DNA from: Gymnothorax reevesii
Lineage: Eukaryota > Chordata > Actinopteri > Anguilliformes > Muraenidae
Assembly (NCBI GenBank): GCA_029721435.1
Contig: CM056580.1
Location: forward strand, 27,336,367-27,400,366
Direction: 5' to 3'
DNA length: 64,000 nucleotides
Part shown: piece after piece, positions 9,687-36,265 of the stretch
Layout: every line of letters starts with the position of its first letter
How positions within the stretch are numbered: position 1 is the stretch's first letter
Notes under the pieces: model-generated
The model's database searches: none
The model's input: only the letters and a program-made list of their open reading frames with translations
Told to the model about the DNA's origin: nothing
Position numbers and translations under genes: made by a program

Positions 9687-11037
9687 GTAAGAGTTTACAA
9701 CCTTTGACTACCATTAAATATTACTAGTCATGCTTGTGCTTGGACTGTAACAGGGAGATGTGTTAATTTTCTGTTCTGCTGTTTAGTTTCTTGCTCTGGT
9801 GTTGAAGGGTTATTTTTAAAAGCTTGGTTGTGTAAAAATACAACATGGGCTGTTTTCAGACAAACATGAAGCCATTTCCTTGACTACTATCAATTTAGAA
9901 TGGAAATTTTTAGTACAAAACTCCATTTTGAGCTGGTTTTGGCTTAGGCTGTGGGCTCATTACAATGGGCTCCAACCTTTTCTTGCGCTTCCCTCCACCG
10001 AAAAACATGAGAAGACACTGGCGGCTTGAGGGGGGAGATGAGGTCGAAGAAACGTTCCAAATTCCAAGCTGATAATTCACGTCTATGCTCCCTCAGACAT
10101 CAGTTGCAAAGTGGCATCTGTTCCACAATTCCTGAGAATTGTCTCCATTAGGAAGCAGTCCATTACCACTGGCACCAGGTCTTAGTCAACCAATAAGATT
10201 TATTGTTTGAACATCCTTTTTTGCTCTTGCTTCAGTCAGCCTCACATTGAGGATGGAATTATACTGAGTACTGATAACACTTTCGGTTCAAGCATTAGGG
10301 TAAGTCAACCCCCTTTCAGCAACCTACAGTACTCATGGGCATCATCACACATTCTCTTAACACCCTTCATACCCCAGTTGCAAGCATTACACCAGGGGTG
10401 CCGTACCTTCTAACTGAAGATGAACCATCCTGTAGTGTTTTGTTCCAACGCCAGTTCCACTTCAAAGATCAGTGGGATTTTTTTTGCTCTGAAGGCGTAG
10501 TAATGATGACCAAATAAAAGCCTAAATGACAACACATGTCCAGGAACACAGAAGGCAGCCCTGTATAGAGAATATGATTTACAAAGCATTTTTGCTTGAT
10601 TCATTCATAAATACAGCAGTCGCACAGCTGATAATTTCCAGGGCATGCACAAGTAACAATAAATTTCTTGAAAGGTGATCTGAAAAAAATCTGTCGTCTG
10701 GGCTGGATTCTGGGATCATGCTCACGTTTACAACTTCTTCAGGGAGAGAAAGCCGCATCTGAGAGGAAGGCGCACAGCTGCGGAACTCTGGCCATGATAT
10801 GATGTGCTCACCCTGTGTGGGAGAAAACAAACGCCGTCCTTGACACATACTGCTGAGAGTTAAAATATTGTGAGAGTTTGTGTTCATGTGGCTTGCCACA
10901 GCCTGGTTGATGCAAGCGTGCATGTGAGAGTTTTAATTTTACCTCAAGAAATTCCAGAGGTGTGTGCCCACATGAGAGGGAGAGAAAAGTGTGTGAGAGT
11001 GTGTATCATTGTCTTACCACAGCCAGGTTACTGTACA
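9687..11037. other. rfesd-glrx spacer and glrx 3'UTR side
   Basis: The two genes converge here. For glrx (minus) possible polyadenylation signals are an ATTAAA at 10932-10937 and an AATAAA at 10199-10204, read on the minus strand. No other gene or repeat is recognised. Confidence 0.4.
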
Positions 11038-11151
11038 TCACTGCAGGGCTCCGATAGAATGAAGCATTTCCTCTAGTTTTCCACTGTTATCCAGTTCCAT
11101 AACGTCAAGGCCACCTCCTACACACTGCTCCCCAATGAACACTCGGGGCAC
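11038..11151 (-). CDS. glrx: glrx coding exon 2 (last)
   Basis: Encodes residues 70-106, VPRVFIGEQCVGGG through IGALQ, then TGA. The acceptor on the minus strand reads TGCGCACAG|GTG. The exon supplies the glutathione-binding half of the fold. Confidence 0.96.
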   Translation of the reverse strand: MPRVFIGEQCVGGGLDVMELDNSGKLEEMLHSIGALQ

Positions 11152-13235
11152 CTGTGCGCACACAGGCAAATATACAAATCAAAACAGACGCGGAAGCAAG
11201 CAGAACCCCCAACCTACTGCATCACATTAGTAAAGTTTGGCAATGTGTGTGTTCCATTATTTTTGTTTCCACCCCAGATGTTTTCTCTCTGATATCTTTG
11301 CAGTCCGGGTCGGTGGTCTCTCATAGCTCACCTTTTTCCAGATTACAGGAGGTAGAAAGTTTGTGTGAACAATCACTTTCTCATCTCGTTCTCGGGTAGT
11401 CTGCAACAATTTTACGTGTCCTACTAATGAGAATGAAATATTTTTTTCTTGGAGGGAGGCAGATTCAATAGGATGTTGAGAGCAGTGTCCGTGAATATCA
11501 TGCTCAATACACTAGTTCACTGTATTTCACAAAGCAACTCTGTCCAGTAAACAAGACTGCTCTGGGAGCGCAACATCCCCCGCCGGAGTCACAAATGCAA
11601 TATGCGTATCATTAGTCTATCTGCAGCATAGGTGCAAAATTTCAGGGATGCCCCATGAAAACTATAGGAGTTGATTTCACCAGCCAAATACCTTCTGCTA
11701 CGGACAGACGGACTGCACCACGACATAATCCCCCAAAATCTGAGCCTTTATAATTTAACACAAAGGCTCCTTAACACTCAGATATTACTTCAAATCACTA
11801 TATTGCTGAACTGAATTCACACAACCCTGCTGAAAATTCCAGCTTAGGCTGGTCAGGCTGGTTTAAGCTGTGTTTTGAACAGTTTTAGTTGGTCGACCAG
11901 CCCTTCGCCAGCTGACTACCAGCTTAACCAGCTTTGACCACCTTCATCAAGCTATGGAGACCAGAATCTTATAAAGCTTAGAATTCTAGTTGCTAGAATT
12001 GTAAGCTGGTTTAAGATGGTCTGAGCTGTGTTATTAGCTGGTCTAGATGTTTAAAGCTGGTCTCCATAGCTTGATGAAGGTGGTCAAAGCTGGTTAAGCT
12101 GGTAGTCAGCTGGTGAAGGGCTGGTCGACCAACTAAAACTGTCCAAAACAGCTTACACCAGCCGGTCAAAGCTGGAATTTTCAGCAGAAGACCACCCCAC
12201 CAGGAAAATAAATAAAAAATAGAACCCCTAACCTCCACAGACAAGTTGTAATGACTTCCACTAAGTACCGTTGCAAACCATTAACTTTTACTATTAGAAC
12301 CATTATGATGGTTTTAATTGTGTAGTGAGTTTTGTGACTCAAGACTTTTTGGATTTCATGGTACTTATGGGTTTCCATTACTTCAGATTCCCCGCTGCCA
12401 TTACACTTGTTCACATTAAAACCATTTCAATTTCCATTCAAAGCAACTGGATATCTGTAAAGGTTTCTGTGGTCTTTTTTCAGCAGGGAACGCTGTCCTC
12501 TAACGTATCGTTTTACAGTGACGCCTGTCCCAGTGGCGTCACACCCAGCTATCGTTAATCGTTTTTCTCATTATTTTGGACCTAGGAAATTTCATGAATT
12601 ATCTTTAAATAGCGGCAATATTGCATTTTGTGTTGCACAAGTAACAAATGCTCCACCTTCCGAGAGTGAATATCATCAATTAGTTCTGTATCTTCCAGCA
12701 CGCAGCGAGCCGAAATAGGGAGAAATAAATATTTTTTTTAGTCAAGAACATAGACTTGAAGCATAAGGTATTGATAAACATTACAGTGAGGGAAATAGCC
12801 CTCGTAATTTTTCAAGCTACTATTAAAAAGCTAACAATCATAATAGGCTTCAGGTCATGAATTTCTCGTGATCAATTAGTTACATGCGATGATTTTCTTA
12901 TGATGTCCTACGTGGCTTCGCGAACTGCGAGAAAGCTGGAGGCTACCTAATGCAATGAAAAGCAAAACTTAACGACTCATCTTGTTTGGAGGAAAACATA
13001 TTGGCCTCATGGGAAAAAATACACTCACGGTTCGAGCTCCAGTAGTATCGAGGAAGTAATTTTGTATTTCGACCATATCGTCGCGCCCGCTGATGTCAAC
13101 GAATTCCAGGTGTCCGGCTTTAAAACTGTACTTTGACAGCACATTCTTCGCCACCACGCAGTAAGGACACGACGCTTTCATAAACAAAACCACCCGGTCT
13201 CCTTTTATCTTAGAGGAAACAAATTCCTGAGCCAT
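11038..13235 (-). CDS. glrx: Glutaredoxin-1 (thioltransferase), 2 coding exons
   Basis: Joined exons give 106 residues, exactly the length of human GLRX. It is a single thioredoxin-fold glutaredoxin domain. The dithiol active site is C23-P-Y-C26; C23 attacks protein-glutathione mixed disulfides and glutathione regenerates the enzyme. The glutathione-binding TVP motif (T69-V70-P71) has its cis-proline encoded just after the intron, and the GGG loop follows at 81-83. It begins MAQEF and ends IGALQ, as in mammalian GLRX. There is no targeting peptide, so it is cytosolic. Both splice sites are canonical and the frame is intact. The gene lies about 5 kb downstream of pcsk1 on the same strand. Confidence 0.97.
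11827..12187. mobile_element. Fold-back MITE with about 137-bp arms
   Basis: The left arm (about 11827-11965) and right arm (about 12050-12187) are near-perfect reverse complements, beginning CTGCTGAAAATTCCAGC and ending GCTGGAATTTTCAGCAG. The arms hold many CAGCTTAACCAGC-like units; the centre is about 85 bp. There is no coding. It sits in the glrx intron and transcribed RNA would form a long hairpin. Superfamily unknown. Confidence 0.88.
12188..13028 (-). other. glrx intron, 5' part: nothing recognised
   Basis: AT-rich intronic DNA between the fold-back element and exon 1. No repeat ends or RNA genes seen. Confidence 0.4.
13029..13235 (-). CDS. glrx: glrx coding exon 1
   Basis: Encodes residues 1-69, MAQEFVSSKIKGDRVVLF through TTGART, including the CPYC active site. 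The donor on the minus strand is ACC|GTGAGT. The open frame continues for 19 codons into the intron, which is not used. Confidence 0.97.
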
Positions 13236-13370
13236 TTTTGGACAAGCAAGTGCTAAATGGAGAAGTTGTGAGTGTGACTAGATCCTCCATGCAGGAGAAG
13301 AAATTCTGAAGCGCAGCGTTCGAGGTCAACAAGTTATTGATTTGCGTCTTGATGCACAAATTCAAGGGCG

Positions 13371-13409
13371 TTTCTCATCCATTGAACTGGCTCTTCACTG
13401 GATGAGAAA
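13371..13409. other. Short perfect-looking stem-loop upstream of glrx
   Basis: Arms TTTCTCATCCATTGAA and TTCACTGGATGAGAAA pair at 15 of 16 positions around a 7-base loop. It is about 140 bases upstream of the glrx start codon. Too short for a microRNA precursor; it may be a MITE relic. Confidence 0.5.
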
Positions 13410-13509
13410 GGGTGGGAGAGAGCATGTACAGGAAGGGTTGCAATTTTCAAAACTTGGATCAGAATCAAAACACTCAAATTAAAGCTAAAGGGTGTCCAAT
13501 CAGTCCATG

Positions 13510-13773
13510 CTGCACTCAAAAAAAAACCAAAAAAAAAAAAACCGAAATGTTAGAAATTTTAGATTTACTTAATAATGTTATCTCAACTGGTTCCACAAAA
13601 CTGAGTTAAGTACATTCCACTAATTGCAATGAATTAAACTGGCCAAAAATGTTAGAAGTCAAATAAAGGCTATGGAAAGAAATTGCATGGAACCAGTTGA
13701 CATAACATTATTAAGTAAATCTAACAAAATCAAACATTTCTTTTTTTTTATTTTTTTTTTATTTTAGTGTGGC
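13510..13773. mobile_element. MITE with CACTnAAA termini
   Basis: The arms match as inverted repeats: AGATTTACTTAATAATGTTA then CAACTGGTTCCA on the left, and their complement at about 13690-13730 on the right. The outer ends are CACTCAAAAAAAAA and TTTTTTATTTTAGTG. Typical of small fish MITEs; non-coding. Confidence 0.75.
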
Positions 13774-13975
13774 CAATTCATAAATAATTAATTTAAATTG
13801 TCCAATATTTAGAATGAAAAAATGTGAAAAGGTCAATTTTCTATGTATATCAATCAAGTCTAAATAAAGTGTCCACGCTTTTTTGTTACAGCTAGTAGCC
13901 TATAACCTCCACCCAGGTAAAACAACATTAGGATGGTTGGTGAATGTATGTTCGGTGAATGGCTGATGTACGCAA

Positions 13976-14032
13976 CTTTGTCTGTGCATGCGTGTGTGCG
14001 TGCATGTGTGTGTGTGTGTGTGTGTTTCTGGC
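13976..14032. repeat. (TG)n microsatellite
   Basis: Imperfect GCATGTG units running into a pure TG tract of about 24 bases. Two AATGGCnnATGTAnGCAACTT copies flank it (about 13957 and 14042), so it lies inside a short direct duplication. Confidence 0.8.
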
Positions 14033-14119
14033 TTGATAACAGAATGGCCAATGTATGCAACTTCGTCTGTGGTATGATTTTTCCTACTAAAATGAATGGT
14101 TCCAGGATCAGACAAAGAG

Positions 14120-14820
14120 CTGCCCTCTGGTTTTTTCTGGCACTACAGTTTCTATTGATTCAGAAAAAAAAACTGTGATAAACAAAAGGCATCTGGTGGA
14201 CAATAGTGCTCGTGCTGAATACAAAAAGTCAAAGGAAAATTGGCAAATTAGTTCAGTCTGCCAGAAAAGTCAAATTTTTGAGTAACACCTCAGTATAAGA
14301 GTGATGTAGCTTCAGTGAAGTGCTACAGCCAGCAGTTACAGAATATGTGTGCGACATTGTCCTGCAATATGAAAAAAAAGCTTTTTTAATGTTGAATCTA
14401 CTTAATGGAAAACTTGAATGATAATGTCACAGTCTACAGGGTTAAATTGTGGTGAAATAAAGGAGATAGAAAAATGCACCTCACAGATCTTAATTCATTT
14501 GAAAAACTTAGGGCTGAGATGGGAAATTTGCAGCATTAATGTGTGAATGACAAATACACAAGATATTTGTGATTCTATCGCTGACATCAACCAAAATTCC
14601 CAAAATATTGTCTAATGCACCTTATTGAATCCATATCTAGAATAATTCAAATGGAGAACTTACCCAGAGTACCTAATAAAGTGGTTGGTGAGTGTATAAT
14701 GTCAGGAAACCACAATGATTACAGCAGTTGTTTGCAAGACTATGTTTCAAATTAACATCGGGGAGTATACTGTCCATTCAAGTTCAAAATCTTTTCTTAC
14801 AAAAAATATTTTATGCTTGA
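14120..14820. other. Intergenic, one possible MITE end
   Basis: Near 14672 the phrase ACCTAATAAAGTGGTTGGTGA resembles the end of a common fish MITE, but no partner end was found. Otherwise nothing recognised. Confidence 0.4.
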
Positions 14821-14829
14821 ATAGGATAA

Positions 14830-15310
14830 AGTCCCCTGCTCTATTGCTGGCACCCCTGGTGAAGATGAGTGAACACAATTATTAAAAAAAAAAAAAAATC
14901 ATGTTTTGGTGAAATCGCATAATCTCACCCTGTAAAAAAACAACAACAAAAAAATCAAATTGAAGTCAATTTCTTCTGAGAACAAAAAACTCTCATAAAA
15001 AGATCTTAAAAGCCTAGACAATGCAGAGCGTGTTATTTAAGAGCCTTCCTCTTTACCGAATCTCTCCAGATCATCCAGGGTCCAAGTTCCTCTCCTGGGC
15101 ACTCTAGTCTTTAGGTCACCCAGCAGCTGTTAAATGGGGTGTGGGAGAGGGGCCATGGCAGAAACTTAATTTTATGTTCAATTAACCATTTTGATCTGGA
15201 CCATTTTGTTATTTGGATCATTTTCCTGCTGCAAGATCCACTAATTCAGTTATAGTTTCTTGGCAGAGGCAGCCAGATTTAATTTGAGAAAGTTCTGATA
15301 TTTTATAAAT
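14830..15310 (-). mobile_element. Truncated Tc1-like element
   Basis: Matches the 3' third of the Tc1 copy at 61909-63277 in the same orientation: shared TGGCACCCCTG end, CAAATCTCTCCAGATCATCC-like and GGCAGAGGCAGCCAGATTT phrases. Heavily mutated with no open frame. It marks a second, older insertion of that family. Confidence 0.65.
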
Positions 15311-17350
15311 GTTGAAAGTTGCATTTTGCATTTAATCAACCATCATAAGTTAGTGCTCTTGACTACAATCGCTTTGAGTGATCAGTAATGTTTGTTACAT
15401 CAACATTTTAATGTTCCGTTAAGAGCGTCTGAATCACATGTAGCATTTGTGCTTACCCGAAACAGTTCAATGCTTTTGGTTCTCATAATTGTATTGGGGT
15501 TGGTTGTGTGCAATAGCTCATGATCCACCGGGTGGCAGTCATTTACTGGCTAACAGTGCGTTTAGTGCGCATTTACTTATCTAGTGGAATGTCTGCCTGC
15601 CCAAGCAGTATGGCCATTCTTACTTGAATACATTAAGCGAAACAATCGTTTACAGCGATTATGTCGAATTTATAATGGGGAGAACTCTACCTAGTACACT
15701 TAATGGAAGTTACCCATGTAATTTCAAATTGCAGAGTCTGCCGAGGGCTCAGATCACTACGTGCAATGTTGTCAGCTCCTGTGGAGGTCGCTCAGTACAG
15801 TCATTCACACAAAATATCTTCAACCATTTTTATTATAAAATATAAAATTGGGAACAGCTTTAACTATATGTTATGGAAATATATTCATACAGTATAAATG
15901 TAGGCCTACTATACAATATAAAATGTTTATTTGCTATGACTTGAACAAACCTTTTTTAAAATTTCATGGTCTTAGACACAAGGGGAAAACAACATGGTAT
16001 GACAAGGCTAACCAGCCCTGTTGCTGGAGATCTACCATTCTGTGGGCCTTTGCTTGAACACTAATTTGACTCATTTAATCCCCTGATTCAACAAGATTTC
16101 TAGCTGTTTAATGTTGTACGCTACAGTGTTATAAATTGACTGAATTTAGTAGTTAAATTAACGCATTGTCATTTTCATTGTAAGTAGAGTCCTGTGCAGA
16201 TTTAACTATGGTTTACAGTTAACATACACGAAACCTCTGGTATAGACTGATTGAAAAATAACAGTTAAAATAACTGGCAAAAAAGTTCCAAGTTTATAAC
16301 AGTGAAAGGATGAAGTAAAAACCAACAGGTTGGCTGATCTCCACGTTAAATTCAAGTGTCGTATACGCAGTAAAAGCACACTTATCCAAAATATGAACTT
16401 GCGACGTAACTCTGACATCTTTTAAAAGCATGCTTTACATAATGATACATCACAGTTCACTGGGGGACTTGTCAGTACTGCACACCAAATGAACAAATGG
16501 AAAACTACCCCCCCCCCCCAATAAATAAATAAATAAACAAATACAGAAAGAAATAGACAAATAATGTTACAACTGTCAAAGTGGTTTAAAGGCAGCACAT
16601 CCATAAACTCAGGCAGTTCGTGAGCGAAGAACAGGCTCTGAGCATAAATCAAAGGATATGAAATGTAAAGAGCTGATGAGAGCTTGCAGCTATGAGCCTT
16701 ACAAAAAAAGAGAAGCTTGCCTTTCAAGATGTTGAAATCAGTATTTCATGTGAGAATTTAACATTTCCATACCAAAAACAACATTTACAAGTAAAGAAAA
16801 AATGTCACATATGTACTGGATATTTTCCTATGCAAGTAACTTTTAAACTCGCAAAATTTCCACTGAACAGCAGAAGATGGAATACGAAATGAAGTGAAAT
16901 TTCACATTTTCTTCTGGCCCACCTTTTAAGATGAGACCAGACATTCTTGTTTCAAAACAATGTGAGTTGAAATCACATATGCATCTTTTTTTGCCCTTAT
17001 CTTAGAATTAAAAGTGAGATTAATTTTACTGAGGATGTGTACACCTCACATTCTGGGTGTTCATGCAGAGGTTTTGAATGTGCAAAGTTTGTTTAAAGAT
17101 ATTCTGGATGAATAAGGATCTCTGACCTGAAAGCATTACAGCTCTAGCTTGATCAACACTGTGGAGGAACAGTCATTTAGAATGTTTATTGCATAGTTAG
17201 CCAAGCCTAAATACTGCCACTTCTGGTCAATTCTTCACTGTTTACTTGTCTCCATTTTCCATTCAAAGTCAGAAAGGACACTTTCCTAGGGATACAGTCA
17301 GATCGACTGATGCTGTGATTAAGGAAGGTTAATTCCATGTTGAATATCTG
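15311..17350. other. Intergenic, nothing recognised
   Basis: AT-rich DNA between glrx and the pcsk1 3' end. A C-run (about 16507-16519) beside AAATAAATA units is the only simple repeat. No coding or RNA gene supported. Confidence 0.45.
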
Positions 17351-17353
17351 TAT

Positions 17354-17359
17354 TTTATT
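17354..17359 (-). terminator. Candidate pcsk1 polyadenylation signal
   Basis: AATAAA on the minus strand in the context ATTTAATAAAATAC, about 850 bases past the pcsk1 stop. A second AATAAA lies at 17185. A long 3'UTR is common for pcsk1; actual use is unknown. Confidence 0.3.
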
Positions 17360-18205
17360 AAATGCCAGAAACAATAAATATCTCTGACATTGCCCGCCCG
17401 TGCTTTAGTATAGTAAACTTTTAACAGTAAAATTCTGAAAATGATTACTTTGCCTGGAACACAACAGATATGACCAGGCCACATATGGGATATTCTGGGG
17501 TGTATAAATGCACATAATAGAGGTTGGGGTGGACTTTAACCAGACCAAGGGTTCTACTCAGTGATGTTCTTCAGAATCATTGAGTGTTGATACAAACACA
17601 GCCTTATCAAGATTTTGTCATTCAGCCAAGATTTTTGAAAAGCAGACTGGGATAGACACAGGTCGCATTTTGGTGTTTTTTGAATGATACTACTTCATTG
17701 AATTGTTTGCCAACTGGAGGAAAACCATCAATATGACTTCAAGAAAACTTGAATAAGTAGGCACACTCATTATCAAAACCAATAAGACCACAGTGTCGTC
17801 ACTATCCTCTGCCATGATCTAATGCCATAAAAAGCACAAAAATATGCTTCAACATCCATTTTCAAACTCAGCGTAAATCATGACTAGCTTATTAAGCATA
17901 CAAAATTTCACACATCTAGATATTGAGAAATCTTTTCATCATCGTGCCCTGGACAGATGGACGGATGGGTGGACGGGCTGACCCCAATACAATATCCCCT
18001 GTCTTGCTTCTTGGCGTGGGATAAAAATTGAAATTGTGATGCCACGAAGTAGAAGTAACAAAATTGTTTGAAACAAACTATTTTTACCGCTACAGCTGAT
18101 GTTTTCCTCCAAAGCCCTCTTTCTTTCTCGTGATTTCTTTATCTATCTTTCAAGTCTTTTTCATGCCTTTAGGACTCCGTGCTCTAGCGCCCTCCTGTGT
18201 CTGGA

Positions 18206-33912
<15,707 letters not shown>

Positions 33913-34190
33913 TGTAGAAGTTTACTAAATTACGCTAAAATGTATATTGACGCATTTACTAAGACAATACCGAGGCTATTAAATTTATGAAGTACAACCG
34001 AGAGAGCCCACTCTCCCTCCTATAGATAATTTGGGGAAGACCCGTTTGATACCGAACCAAATATTGTCAGCCAATTTGTTGGCCGAAAAGGAAGTCCCCT
34101 CTTGCCTCGCAGGTGTCCTTTTTAAACAGTCGTGAAATGCTGGCAAGCCAAAAATATAAATATTTTAAAGCGTCAAATTACGAGGTGCTC

Positions 34191-34198
34191 TGACGTCA
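34191..34198. promoter_or_regulatory. Consensus cAMP response element upstream of pcsk1
   Basis: A full TGACGTCA palindrome 279 bases before the pcsk1 start codon. Mammalian PCSK1 promoters are known to be driven by proximal CREs. A half-site-like TGACGC occurs on the minus strand near 34173. No clear TATA box was identified between them and the ATG. Confidence 0.65.
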
Positions 34199-34251
34199 GC
34201 TTTGAATTTACCTGCCCTGCTCTATAATCATGAGATTCGAGGCGGAAAAAA

Positions 34252-34254
<3 letters not shown>

Positions 34255-34283
<29 letters not shown>

Positions 34284-34353
34284 CAAGTGAGAGGGGGGCA
34301 GAGAGAGAGAGAGAGAGATACAGAGAGAGAGAGGGAGAGAGAGATGTAGCCAA
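34255..34353. repeat. (GA)n purine tract in the pcsk1 promoter region
   Basis: About 100 bases of almost pure GA with short interruptions. Such tracts can exclude nucleosomes or form triplex DNA; function here is not shown. Confidence 0.9.
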
Positions 34354-34483
34354 CCAATAAATACTCCACAGAAGACTGAACATAGGATAAGGCAGGTGGA
34401 ATATAAGGAAACGAGATTATGTGGATGAAATGAAATGTAACAGTCGTTAGCGGCAATTGCCATCCAAAATATGTCTCCTAAGT

Positions 34484-34512
34484 ACCCCCCCCCCCCCCCC
34501 CTCCTAATACAG

Positions 34513-34555
<43 letters not shown>

Positions 34556-34567
34556 CACACACACACA
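34484..34567. repeat. C-run followed by (CA)n microsatellite
   Basis: A run of about 17 C at 34484-34501, then after a 12-base gap a CA tract of about 54 bases with one CG variant. It lies about 600 bases upstream of the pcsk1 ATG. Confidence 0.9.
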
Positions 34568-34599
34568 TACTGTCACTAAGGTCTAATCGCGTCTTATTT

Positions 34600-36260
34600 C
34601 CTGCTTTTCGTGGTCCTTGCTTCAGCACCACAGCATCGGACAGCTCCACAGGAAGCAAAATACACTAGTCTGCATAACACAGATTTAGCTTATTTCTCAA
34701 GAAAAGATGTGTCTAAAGTCCCGGTGTAATGCTAATTTAACAGCATTTAATGGCATAGAGGCCAGTCGCTGGGCGACTGTTCAGACTTAAGACCTTAATA
34801 TAGCCGAATAAAAAAATTCTAAATTAGACCTCAGGATTCAATGAATGAACAAATACTTAAAAAATTTAGCCCATTACAAAATTATAAGGACGAAGTCAGT
34901 GCATATTTTGCCAATGAATGCAAATTAAAATTATAGGCCCAGTTTTCGAAGGGGAGAAAAAATTGAATCAAAGATTTTTTGTGCATATATCTGTGCGATG
35001 TGTCATCATATTTAAATTTACTACGCTTTTTATAAAGTGTATAAGGATACTAGACATATCAAAAGAGATATCTCTTTTTTTAGAGTACTTTAAAATTTTT
35101 AGCCAGTCCGCATTGTCCAAGCATGACAAAGGAAAGTGCGTGGGTGTCCACAGTGTGATACACTATTATACTGAGGTGTAATTCAGGAATGCCAAAAATA
35201 ATATGATGGCTGTTCACTTTTGAAAACAATGCTCAGAATAAAACCTACAAAGAATAATGTTCTATATTAGCATAATATGATTCCCTACTCACGACTCTGC
35301 CCAAACGGGCTGAAACCAAAGAGAGAAAATGTTCTATTTAAAGGGCATACTTCATACAGGAAGGACAAGAGATTTTCATGAAGGAAAATGGAAAATGCTA
35401 ATCAGATTCGTGTCATAATTTTTTGCTTGTGATAATTACTATTTAATTATTTATTGGACATGGTTACTCAATAGTGACTGTTCTCCCTCATTCACTTTGT
35501 TGAGTAAAGAAGGTGCCCAGACTGAAATGGCCTTCTTTCTTATTTTTGCCAGGGAAAGGAGTCATAACAAAGTCTACTTGCACTGTGCGATCATCCCCGC
35601 CAAGAGAAAGTAGTCCACACTGTCTATATTTTCTCGGAAGAGCCCCGCTTTCACCATCAGTTCTTCATGTGGTTGGGCAGCCAAAGGATGGAGACTCAAC
35701 ATTTCAAAGCCTCATTTGTCATCTTCCTCCATCCAGCACCCCATAATCACAATCTGGTTTTCAGCCTTCAAAGTGTTAATTAAGCCGAGGCTGGAATTGT
35801 GTGATTGTTCTTGTATGAAAGTGAATGGGGTGGCAAAGAACTTGTAACATGTTTCACGGAAGTTATAGTGGGGTCGCATTACTGTAAGAAATTAGATAGT
35901 AACAGAATCAAAGCATAATCACGTGAAAATTGCCCATCACGTGTGAACGTTACCTCCATGACATTTTCAGCCTTTGATGAACTGATTTGAACCGTAATAT
36001 GCAATTTGCTCAACGAATGAACGAAAGCTCTGAAAATGTCCACTCGGTTATACGTGTGCCAAATGTCTCCCACCTAACCTGTAGTTTGCTGCAGTAATAT
36101 TTAGCGACTATGAAACCGCAGGTGCCCTTTTCAATTAGGCTCCACATATTCTGACACTTCATGGCAAACAGAAAAGGAGAAGCAGACATAAAATTAATGG
36201 AGAAGAATGAAAGGGTCCAGTAGATGAGGAGGGGGATCCAGGTGTATGGCTTGTTTCCAC
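34600..36260. other. Upstream of pcsk1, nothing recognised
   Basis: AT-rich unique-looking DNA without recognisable coding, RNA genes or repeat ends. Confidence 0.45.
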
Positions 36261-36265
36261 TAAAC

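Noticed and set aside
34173..34658. 161-residue minus-strand frame with LSLSLSL and CVCVCV runs
   Set aside because: Produced by the GA and CA microsatellites upstream of pcsk1.
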